Source: Deltaproteobacteria bacterium
GTDB lineage: Bacteria > Desulfobacterota > Desulfobaccia > Desulfobaccales > 0-14-0-80-60-11
NCBI GenBank assembly: GCA_019308625.1
Contig: JAFDHU010000232.1
Span: forward strand, 1-8,701
Direction of reading: 5' to 3'
Length of the DNA stretch: 8,701 nucleotides
Made by a program: the position numbers and the translations under genes. The stretch's first letter is position 1, and the number at the start of each line of letters is the position of its first letter. The notes under the pieces were generated by a model. It had not been told where the DNA came from and did no database searches. It saw only the letters and a program-made list of their open reading frames with translations. Below are positions 1 through 6,643 of this stretch, in pieces.

Positions 1-1
1 G

Positions 2-1813
2 GAGCAGACGGGGGGCCGCGTTACCCACGTGGTGGCCACCATCGGCACCACCGGCACCCTCATGGGCATGTGCCGTTACCTGAAGCAGTTCAACCCGGAA
101 ATCCAGGTGATAGGGGTGGAGCCCTATCTGGGCCATGCCATCCAGGGGTTGAAAAACCTCAAGGAGTCTTACGTTCCCGGCATCTTTGTCAAAGGCCAAG
201 CCGACAACATGATGCATATTGAAGATGAGGAGGCCTTTGACACAGCCCGGCGGCTGGCCAAGGAGGAGGGGCTTTTCCTGGGCATGAGCAGCGGCGCGGC
301 AGTGGCCGCAGCCTGCCGCCTGGCTCGGGAGCTGAAGCAGGGCCTCATTGTGGCGGTGGCCCCGGACAGTGGGGAGCGCTACCTTTCCACCCCCCTGTTC
401 CTGGAGAAGGAGGCCCCCACCCTGAGGTTCTATAACACTCTGGCCCGGGCCAAGGAGCCCTTCCAGCCGGTGCGGGAAGGGGAGGCCACCATTTACGTGG
501 ACGGGCCGGCCCTGAACACCCTTCTCACCCTGGGTCTGGCCCGACGGCTGGTGGTGGCTGATCTGCTGCGGCGCTATCTGCAATACCGGGGCTTCAGGGT
601 CCGCCAGGTGGTGGGCCTGATTGACCTGGACGATCGAGCCATCGCCGGAGCCACGGCCGCAGGCCAGGAACTGGCGGAGTTCACCACCCGCTTCCGGGAA
701 GCGCTGCAGCAGGATTTAAGGACCCTGCGCATCACAGAGGGGGCCCTGTTCCCCCTAGCCTCAGAACACATAGACGACATGGTGGACCTGACCCGGCGCC
801 TGCTGGAGCGGGGCTTTGCCTACGAAAAACTGCGTTCGGTGTACTTTGACATCTCCCGCTTCAAGGATTACGGACGGCTCTCTGGTCTGGACCTGGGCAA
901 GATCAAGGTGGGCAAGACCGTGGATTTGGATGAGTACGCCAAGGAAAATCCCCGGGACTTTACCCTGCTCAAGCGGGCCAAACTGGGGGAGCTGAAGCAG
1001 GGCTTCTATTTCTCCACCCCCTGGGGCAAGGTGCGCCCCAGTTGGCACCTGGAATGCGCCGCTATGGCCCTGAGATACCTGGGCCAGACGGTGGACTTTC
1101 ATCTGGGCGGGATTGAGTCCCTGTTTCCCCACGAAGAAAACGAAAACGCCCTGTTCGCCGCGGCCACCGGCCAGCCTTTGGCCCGTTTCTGGCTGCACAG
1201 CGACCTGGTGCTGAAGGACGGCCGCCCGTTGAAGGAGACGGGGGAGGTGTCCGTACGGGATTTGCTGCAGCAGGGCTTCAAGGGCGAGGACATCCGCTAT
1301 TTCCTGCTCAGCGCCCACTACCGCAAGCCCCTCACCTTCTCCGGGGAAACCTTGAGGGCCGCGGCCCGGGCCCGGGCCCGACTGGACCATTTTCTGGAAC
1401 GACTGGATTTGGCCGCGGGCCCGGATGACCGCCAAGCCCAGGTGGAGGAGCGCCTCTTTTTGCTGAAAAAAGAGGTCCTTGCGGCGCTGGACGACGATTT
1501 GAACATTTCCCGGGCCCTGTCTGCCCTGTTTGCCTGCGTGGCCGAACTGAACCAGGAAATTGACCGGGGGCGCCTGGGGCCGCATGGCGCAGCCGCGGTG
1601 CTCAGCCGCTTTACCGAGCTGGATGAAATTTTCGGAGTGATGAACCTGCCCCAGGAGACCCGAGACGCGGTGATTGAATCCCGCCTGGAAGAGCGGGAAG
1701 CCGCCCGGAAGCACAAGGACTGGGCCACCGCGGACCGCATCCGGGCAGAGCTGGCGGCCCAGGGCATTGAAGTTATTGACACCCCGGCCGGCCCTCGCTG
1801 GCGGCGGAAGTAG
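2..1813 (+). CDS. Fused CysM-like cysteine synthase (C-terminal part) and degenerate cysteinyl-tRNA-synthetase-like domain; 5' end outside window
   Basis: The frame is open from base 2, so the N-terminus is cut off; the GTG at 29 lies inside the cysteine synthase fold and is not the real start. The first ~125 residues match the C-terminal half of PLP-dependent O-acetylserine sulfhydrylases: GTTGT phosphate loop (44-58, the CysM variant of GTGGT), VPGIF, GMSSGA (281-298) and PDSGERYLST (362-391). The PLP lysine lies upstream of the window. With almost no linker, at about 425, a complete CysRS-like domain begins (LRFYNTLARAKEPF) and runs to a typical KDWATADRIRAEL...WRRK end. HIGH is replaced by TLGL (527-538) and KMSKS by a shorter PLKET stretch (1223-1240). 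The first zinc-ligand Cys is Asp (500-502); the Cys in WHLEC (1055), the His (1130) and Glu (1142) of FPHEENE remain. CysM makes cysteine; tRNA charging by the second domain seems unlikely (inference). It may bind cysteine or act in another ligation. The fold assignment is firm, the function is not. Confidence 0.88.
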   Translation, partial: EQTGGRVTHVVATIGTTGTLMGMCRYLKQFNPEIQVIGVEPYLGHAIQGLKNLKESYVPGIFVKGQADNMMHIEDEEAFDTARRLAKEEGLFLGMSSGAAVAAACRLARELKQGLIVAVAPDSGERYLSTPLFLEKEAPTLRFYNTLARAKEPFQPVREGEATIYVDGPALNTLLTLGLARRLVVADLLRRYLQYRGFRVRQVVGLIDLDDRAIAGATAAGQELAEFTTRFREALQQDLRTLRITEGALFPLASEHIDDMVDLTRRLLERGFAYEKLRSVYFDISRFKDYGRLSGLDLGKIKVGKTVDLDEYAKENPRDFTLLKRAKLGELKQGFYFSTPWGKVRPSWHLECAAMALRYLGQTVDFHLGGIESLFPHEENENALFAAATGQPLARFWLHSDLVLKDGRPLKETGEVSVRDLLQQGFKGEDIRYFLLSAHYRKPLTFSGETLRAAARARARLDHFLERLDLAAGPDDRQAQVEERLFLLKKEVLAALDDDLNISRALSALFACVAELNQEIDRGRLGPHGAAAVLSRFTELDEIFGVMNLPQETRDAVIESRLEEREAARKHKDWATADRIRAELAAQGIEVIDTPAGPRWRRK

Positions 1814-1935
1814 AAGGAAAAGAATAACTTAACCGATGGAACTATTTTAGACACCTATGATTTGCTCCTTATCGCCGGTTGGGACTAAGGGGGAATCCGA
1901 GGTGAATTTCCCGAGGGGGTGCACCAATCGACTGG

Positions 1936-2175
1936 ATGTTGTATGTAGGGGAAAATCTGGCGGTTATTTGTATCTTGGGATTCTTTCTTATCCTGGGTTT
2001 GGGATTTCTGCTGTATTACTTTCTGGCCAGCCCGGTCCGGCCCCGCTTCGGCAAACCCGGCAACAAAGCCCGGTCGGAGGCCATTTTCAAAGTGTTTGCC
2101 AGGCACTACAAGCAGGGAAAGATTAACCAGGAACAGCTTGAGGACCTGTTAAGGAAGTATCCCCCCAAAAAATAA
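1936..2175 (+). CDS. Small single-pass membrane protein with a SHOCT-like charged tail
   Basis: The 79-residue protein has one hydrophobic helix near residues 8-31 (AVICILGFFLILGLGFLLYY), then a basic stretch (PVRPRFGKPGNKAR), then a charged helix ending KINQEQLEDLLRKYPPKK. The tail resembles short C-terminal SHOCT-type helices (an x-G-x-I-xx-E-x-L-E-x-L pattern), which often follow a membrane segment; that is a pattern match, not a confirmed family. ATG 1936 is the only plausible start: an in-frame stop lies at 1903-1905 and no other start codon follows it. A purine-rich GAGGGGG at 1913-1919 is a rather distant ribosome site. The stop is 18 bases before argH, whose ribosome site overlaps this gene's end, so the two are probably co-transcribed. 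A competing frame starting at 1857 gives no coherent protein. Function unknown. Confidence 0.65.
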   Translation: MLYVGENLAVICILGFFLILGLGFLLYYFLASPVRPRFGKPGNKARSEAIFKVFARHYKQGKINQEQLEDLLRKYPPKK

Positions 2176-2193
2176 AGGAAGCGGGCAACTTTC

Positions 2194-3456
2194 ATGGCTG
2201 ACAAACTCTGGGGCGGACGGTTTCAGGACAAAACCGCAGACGCGGTGGAGGACTTCACCTCGTCGCTGCCTTTTGACCGGCGCCTCTATCGCCAGGATAT
2301 TGCCGGCTCCCAGGCCCATGCCCGCATGCTGGCCCGGCAGGGAATTCTTACCGAAGAGGAGGCCGCCGCCATTGTCCAGGGTCTGGAGGAGATCCGCCAG
2401 GAGATTGAATCCGGTGGGTTCACCTTTGACCCGGCCCTGGAGGACATCCACACGGCCATAGAGACCCGCCTCACGGAGAAAATCGGGGATGCTGGCCGCA
2501 AACTGCATACCGCCCGCAGCCGCAACGATCAGGTGGCCTTGGATGTGCGGCTGTATCTGGCTGAGGAGGTGGAGGGCTTGCTCTCCGACCTTACCGAGCT
2601 GCGCCGGGCCGGCGCCCGGCTGGCCCGCCGCTACTTCGGAGTCATCATGCCGGGCTACACCCACCTGCAACGGGCCCAGCCAGTGCTCTTCGCCCACCAC
2701 CTGCTGGCTTATGACGAAATGTGGCGCCGGGACCAGACGCGGCTTGCCGAGTCCCTGGCCCGCATCCGGGTGTCGCCCCTGGGGGCCGCGGCCCTGGCCG
2801 GCACCACCTTCCCCATTGACCCACAGTTCACCGCCAGGGAGCTGGGCTTCCCGGAAGTGTTCCGCAACAGCCTGGACGCAGTGAGCGACCGGGACTTCAT
2901 CCTGGAATTCCTGGCCCACGCCGCCATCCTCATGGTGCACTTAAGCCGTCTGGCGGAAGAGCTCATCCTCTGGTCCTCGGCGGAATTCGGCTTTGTGGAA
3001 ATCGCCGATGCCTACGCCACCGGCTCCTCCATCATGCCCCAGAAGAAAAACCCCGATGTGGCCGAACTCATCCGGGGCAAAGCTGGCCGGGTGGCGGGTC
3101 ATCTCCTGGGCCTGCTGATGACCGTGAAGCTCCGACCGGAACGCCTGCAGGCCGCCCTGCGGGGCGGGTTTTTGAGCGCCACTGACCTGGCGGACTACCT
3201 GGTGCACCAGGGGGTGCCCTTCCGTACCGCTCATGAACAGGCCGGCCGACTGGTGGGCTACGCCGAATTCCAGGGCAAGGAACTGTGGGAACTAACCCTG
3301 GAGGAAATCCAGCGCTTCGCCTCCCAGGCCGGGCCCGATATCTTTGAATGGCTGAAAATAGAAAACGTGGTGGCCCGACGCACCTCCCCCGGAGGCACCG
3401 CCCCGACACGGGTGGAAAAGGCCCTGCGTCAGGTGGAGAAAGAACTGGGCTTGTAG
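2194..3456 (+). CDS. argH: Argininosuccinate lyase with an internal ~40-residue deletion
   Basis: Argininosuccinate lyase splits argininosuccinate into arginine and fumarate, the last step of arginine synthesis, as a cytosolic homotetramer. Family marks are clear: the N-terminal KLWGGRF, HTARSRNDQ (residues 105-113), PGYTHLQRAQP (153-163) with the catalytic-region His157, DRDFILEF (232-239), and the signature GSSIMPQKKNP (277-287) with catalytic-loop Ser279. The C-terminal FLSATDLADYLV, GVPFRTAHE and SPGGTAP segments are also present. The product is 420 residues against about 460 usual. After residue 312 (codon 3127-3129) the sequence jumps from LLMTVK to LRPERL. It lacks the conserved stretch that normally reads like GLPLAYNKDxQEDKE plus the following helix; this stretch carries Tyr, Gln and Lys residues that bind substrate. 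The frame is kept. An AAAGGAAG ribosome site (2174-2181) precedes the ATG. The gene's identity is certain; activity as written is doubtful, and a sequence/assembly deletion is possible. Confidence 0.93.
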   Translation: MADKLWGGRFQDKTADAVEDFTSSLPFDRRLYRQDIAGSQAHARMLARQGILTEEEAAAIVQGLEEIRQEIESGGFTFDPALEDIHTAIETRLTEKIGDAGRKLHTARSRNDQVALDVRLYLAEEVEGLLSDLTELRRAGARLARRYFGVIMPGYTHLQRAQPVLFAHHLLAYDEMWRRDQTRLAESLARIRVSPLGAAALAGTTFPIDPQFTARELGFPEVFRNSLDAVSDRDFILEFLAHAAILMVHLSRLAEELILWSSAEFGFVEIADAYATGSSIMPQKKNPDVAELIRGKAGRVAGHLLGLLMTVKLRPERLQAALRGGFLSATDLADYLVHQGVPFRTAHEQAGRLVGYAEFQGKELWELTLEEIQRFASQAGPDIFEWLKIENVVARRTSPGGTAPTRVEKALRQVEKELGL

Positions 3457-3457
3457 A

Positions 3458-4629
3458 ATGCAACCGGCGTTCTGTAAGTTTTTGGGGGAGGGGGCAAGGG
3501 GCCATCGGCCCCTTCCCCCTCCCCCAAACCCCCGCCCCCAACCCCTTAAAGGGTTGGGAGGGGGTGTGGGGGAGGGCAGGGAGCGGTGCTCCCTGGCCCT
3601 CCCCCACTTACTCACCCTCATCCTCTTTTTCTGTTTCCTTGTTGCTTGTGGCAAAAAGATGGAGCCTTTGCCTCCGGAGGCGGTGTTGCCCGCGGCGGTG
3701 AAGGAGTTTCGTCTGGTGCAGGAGGGTGAGGGTCTGTTGCTGTCCTGGCGTTTTCCCCGGGAGAACCAGTTGGGTCAGCCCCTTGCCCAGCTCAGCGGTT
3801 TTTATGTGGAGCGTTGCGAGCTGAAAGGGGTGGCGCCGGCCACGGGCTGTCTGTTGGATTTTGTCCAGATTGCCGACATTGACCTGGAGTATCCCCGGCA
3901 GGCCGTGATCAAGGGAGAGACGGTGTATTATCTGGACCGGGATTTGCTTCCCGGCCGGCGTTATTACTACCGGGTGGCGGCCTATGATCCCAGCCGCTAT
4001 CCCGGAGCCTGGTCCCGGGTGTTGAGCCATGCCTGGGAGGTGCTGCCTCAGGCCCCCCGAGCTTTCCAGGCCGCAGCGGGGGACCGGGAGGTGGCCTTGG
4101 CCTGGAGCCCGGTTACCCGTCTACGGAATGGCAGGCCGGTTCAGGACCTGGCCGGCTACTTTGTTTATCGCCGCAGCCCGGGGGGGGCGTGGACCAGGCT
4201 CAACCCTCAGGTGGAGACTGGCACCAGCTTTCGAGATGTGGCGGTACAAAATGAGGTGGAATATACTTACAGGGTCACCGCGGCGCGCCAAGTCGGGCCG
4301 GACCTGCTGGAGAGCGGGCCTTCTGCCACCGTGACCGTGAAACCCCAGGACCTCACCGCGCCGCCCCCGCCTCTGGCCTTGGTGGCCGCGCCCACCGTGA
4401 AGGGCGTGGACCTGCGCTGGGAGCCCAGCCCTGCCCGGGATTTGGCCGGCTACCGGGTTTACCGCAGCCGGATTTCATTCTGCTGACCCCCACCCTGGTG
4501 AAGAAGCCCTACTTTGTGGACACCCGGGTCCGTCGGGGCCAGACCTATTTCTACTATGTCACTGCGGTGGACGACTCCCGGCGGGCCAATGAAAGCCTGC
4601 CGTCGGAGGAGACGGTGGTGAGTTTCTGA
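3458..4629 (+). pseudogene. Fibronectin-type-III-like lipoprotein, frame broken near 4469
   Basis: The first frame (3458-4486) encodes a lipoprotein signal: a hydrophobic run LLTLILFFCF followed by the lipobox LVAC, with the lipidated Cys at 3647-3649. Three fibronectin-III-like repeats follow: about 3698-4045 (FRLVQEGEGLLLSWRF ... YYYRVAAYD), 4055-4345 (FQAAAGDREVALAWSP ... YTYRVTAAR) and 4365 onward (VDLRWEPSPARDLAGYRVYRS). After YRVYRS the frame runs into a stop at 4484. The third repeat continues in the next frame from about 4468 (PDFILLTPTLVKKPYFVD ... YFYYVTAVDDSRRANES) to the stop at 4627-4629. One lost base, for example a C in AGCCCGG, or a deletion of 3n+1 bases, explains this. ATG 3458 starts one base after the argH stop; GTG 3566 is an alternative start. 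A hairpin array occupies the signal-peptide region. A lipoprotein between argH and lysA is, from memory, usual in Geobacter-like genomes. Role unknown, presumably envelope-associated. Confidence 0.75.
3481..3607. repeat. Array of GC-rich palindromes (two strong hairpins and one imperfect one)
   Basis: Hairpin A pairs 3481-3503 with 3507-3528 around a 3-base loop ATC: 22 base pairs with one bulged C (3495), built of G5-A-G5 and C5-T-C5 blocks. The middle unit is centred on the near-palindrome AACCCCTTAAAGGGTT (3540-3555), flanked by imperfectly complementary C-rich and G-rich tracts. Hairpin C pairs 3566-3584 with 3588-3607 around a loop GGT: 19 base pairs with one bulged G (3595 or 3596). No T-run directly follows A or C, so these are not ordinary intrinsic terminators. 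The strand asymmetry (G-rich, C-rich, G-rich, C-rich) and the one-base bulges suggest a mobile REP- or RPE-like element. The pairing is read directly from the sequence; the repeat-family status is inferred. Confidence 0.8.
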
Positions 4630-4632
4630 GCT

Positions 4633-4687
4633 GCCAGCCTTCAGCCTGGGCCGGGAAAACCTGGCGTAGAGCTGCAGGCTGGCCTTT
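4633..4687 (+). terminator. Hairpin between the lipoprotein gene and lysA, weakly terminator-like
   Basis: 4633-4645 (GCCAGCCTTCAGC) pairs with 4671-4683 (GCTGCAGGCTGGC): 13 positions with a single T/C mismatch, around a 25-base loop. Only CTTT follows, so termination would be weak. It starts 3 bases after the lipoprotein stop and ends just before lysA. It could instead be a processing or mRNA-stability element, or it could shape the lysA leader, which lacks an obvious Shine-Dalgarno sequence. Confidence 0.4.
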
Positions 4688-4701
4688 GACGACCGACAGC
4701 C

Positions 4702-5798
4702 ATGCATCACTTTCACTATCTCAACGGGGAGCTGCATTGCGAACAGGTGCCGGTCAGGCGCATTGCCGACGCGGTGGGGACGCCCTTTTACCTGTACAGC
4801 CACGCCACCCTCACCCATCATTACCGCATTTTTGATGCGGCCTTTGCGGGCTTTCCGCACCTCATCTGCTTTTCGGTCAAGTCCAACTCCAACCTGGCCA
4901 TCCTGCGGCTGCTGATTCGCCTGGGTGCCGGGGTGGATATTGTCTCAAGGCCGGCATCCTTATGTTCAACATTGAGTCCTCCCAGGAGCTGGAGAAGATC
5001 TCCCACCTGGCCGGCCGCCGGCGCACCCGGGCCAGGATTGCCCTGCGCATCAACCCGGACATTGACCCTCAGACTCACCCCTACATTTCCACGGGCCTCA
5101 AACGGAACAAGTTCGGCATCAATATGGAGCAGGCCCTCCTGGATTACCGCCGGGCCCGGGACCTGCCCCACATTGAGGTGGTAGGGATGGCCTGCCACAT
5201 CGGCTCTCAAATTACCGAACTGGAGCCCTTTCTGGAAGCCGTACAGTGCCTGAAGGAACTCATCACCGAACTGCACCGGGAAGGCATCAGCATCCGCTAC
5301 CTGGACCTGGGAGGCGGTCTGGGCATCACTTATGAAAAGGAAACCCCGCCTCACCCCCGGGAATACGGGGCGGCGCTGATTCGGGAACTTCAGGGCCTGG
5401 ACTGCACCCTGATTCTGGAGCCCGGTCGGGTGCTGGTGGGCAACGCCGGCATCCTGGTCACCCGGGTGCATTACACCAAGGACACCGAAGCCAGACACTT
5501 CATCATTGTGGACGCCGGCATGAACGACTTGGCCCGCCCCAGCCTGTACGGCTCCTATCACGCCATCTGGCCGGTGGTGGAAAAGGAAAGGCCGGAACTG
5601 GTGGCCTCGGTGGTGGGGCCCATCTGCGAGTCCGGCGACTTTCTGGCCAAGGACCGTCTCCTGCCAGCCTTTGAGCCGCCTCGGGCCCCCGAAATCTTGG
5701 TGAAAGATAACGAGTTTTATGTTATCAGAAAGCGGGAGAGCTATCGTCAGCTTATTTGGGGCGAGCGGATTCCGGATTTCCTGGATGGTGGGGCCTGA
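4702..5798 (+). pseudogene. lysA: Diaminopimelate decarboxylase, broken by an out-of-frame and an in-frame deletion
   Basis: LysA is a PLP enzyme that decarboxylates meso-diaminopimelate to lysine. The N-terminal part (4702-4946) reads MHHFHYLNGEL, TPFYLYSHATL and FSVKSNSN, with PLP-lysine 60, and reaches GAGVDIV. There the frame jumps: the rest of the protein continues in another frame from 4947 (KAGILMFNIES) to the TGA at 5796-5798, with THPYISTGLKRNKFGI, CHIGSQ, GGGLGITYE, EPGR and CESGDFLAKDR. Missing at 4946/4947 is the GGELYRA ... SGVGKT segment, about 33 residues or 100 nt. At 5678/5679 the text passes from LLPAFEP to PRAPEIL, without the usual GDLLAV...AGAYG...SNYNSR (about 23 residues, 69 nt), which carries an active-site Tyr. 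Adding both back gives about 421 residues, the normal length. As written no active enzyme can be made. The stop overlaps the dapF start. Real decay and assembly error are both possible. Confidence 0.85.
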
Positions 5799-6631
5799 TG
5801 GCTGATGAACGCCGCATCCCGTTCTTCAAGATGCATGGCGGGGGCAACGACTTTGTGCTCATCGACCACCGGGAGCGGTTCATCCCGGTGCCGGAGCAGC
5901 CCCGCTTCGCCCGGCGGCTATGTGCCGGCAAGACCGGGGTGGGGGCCGACGGCCTCATTCTGTTGGAAAATTCGGACAAAGCCGATTTACGTTGGCGCTT
6001 TTACAACGCCGACGGCTCCGAAGCCGAGATGTGCGGCAACGGCGCCCGTTGCGCCGCCCGGTTCGCGGTGCTGAACGGCTTGGCCCCGCCCTACCTGACT
6101 TTGGAGACTCTGGCGGGCATCATCCATGCCGAGGTCCAGGACCGCTTGGCCCGGGTGGCCCTCACCGGCATCGGGGATTTGCGGCTGGACTTGGAAATCC
6201 CCCTGGCGGACCTCACCCTGAAGGGGCATTTTCTCAAGGTCGGGGTCCCTCACGCAGTGATTCCGGTGGACGACCTGGAGGGTTTGCCGGTCACGGAGTG
6301 GGGCCGGGCGGTACGGTTCCACCCGCTGTTTCAGCCGGCGGGGGCCAACTGCAATTTCCTCCGGGTGGAGGGGCCCCATGCCCTCTCGGTGCGGACCTAT
6401 GAGCGGGGAGTGGAGGACGAAACCCTGGCCTGCGGCACCGGGGCGGTGGCCGCGGCGCTGATTGCTGCCCGCCTGGGTCAGGTCACCTCCCCGGTGCTGG
6501 TGTCCACCCGGGGAGGAGAGGTGCTCACCGTGATCTTCCAGGGCAAGGGCGACAGCCTCTCCGAGGTCTTTCTGGAAGGCGAGGCCCTGGTGGTTTTCCA
6601 GGGCCTCTTATGGATGGAGGAAATCAAGTAA
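5798..6631 (+). CDS. dapF: Diaminopimelate epimerase
   Basis: DapF converts LL-diaminopimelate to meso-diaminopimelate, the form used in peptidoglycan and by LysA, without a cofactor and through two cysteines. The 277-residue product has the expected length. Visible marks: KMHGGGNDF (residues 11-19), GVGADGLILLE (47-57), NADGSEAEMCGNGARC (70-85) with catalytic Cys79, VPHAV (150-154), NCNF (184-187), ERGVEDETLACGTGA (202-216) with catalytic Cys212, and TRGGEVL near the end. I chose ATG 5798 because it shares an A with the lysA stop (TGATG), giving translational coupling, and places KMHGGGNDF at the usual distance from the N-terminus; an upstream start at 5756 would add 14 residues translated from lysA sequence. 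Nothing in the gene looks damaged. Confidence 0.95.
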   Translation: MADERRIPFFKMHGGGNDFVLIDHRERFIPVPEQPRFARRLCAGKTGVGADGLILLENSDKADLRWRFYNADGSEAEMCGNGARCAARFAVLNGLAPPYLTLETLAGIIHAEVQDRLARVALTGIGDLRLDLEIPLADLTLKGHFLKVGVPHAVIPVDDLEGLPVTEWGRAVRFHPLFQPAGANCNFLRVEGPHALSVRTYERGVEDETLACGTGAVAAALIAARLGQVTSPVLVSTRGGEVLTVIFQGKGDSLSEVFLEGEALVVFQGLLWMEEIK

Positions 6632-6636
6632 GGAGG
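6630..6636 (+). promoter_or_regulatory. Strong Shine-Dalgarno site of dapA, overlapping the dapF stop
   Basis: AAGGAGG at 6630-6636 begins inside the dapF stop codon TAA (6629-6631) and lies 7 bases before the dapA ATG at 6644. It is a near-perfect ribosome site, fixes the dapA start, and suggests dapF and dapA sit on one transcript. Confidence 0.85.
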
Positions 6637-6643
6637 GAGCATC

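Noticed and set aside
761..1714. 317-codon minus-strand frame opposite the CysRS-like domain
   Set aside because: A shadow of the + strand gene, which shows clear domain conservation; the antisense product is compositionally biased.
1829..1861. Possible promoter with a TATGAT box at 1856-1861
   Set aside because: No matching -35 element lies at 16-18 bases; TTAACC at 1829 is too far upstream. One hexamer is not enough.
1857..2126. 89-codon + frame overlapping the small membrane protein
   Set aside because: It has no ribosome site and an incoherent translation, while the 1936 frame gives a clean transmembrane helix and charged tail.
2149..2940. 263-codon minus-strand frame opposite argH
   Set aside because: It mirrors argH codons and has no recognisable motifs.
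3481..3607. Hairpins as intrinsic terminators of argH
   Set aside because: No T-run directly follows either stem; the next T-rich run (3626-3630) is about 19 bases beyond hairpin C and belongs to the signal-peptide codons.
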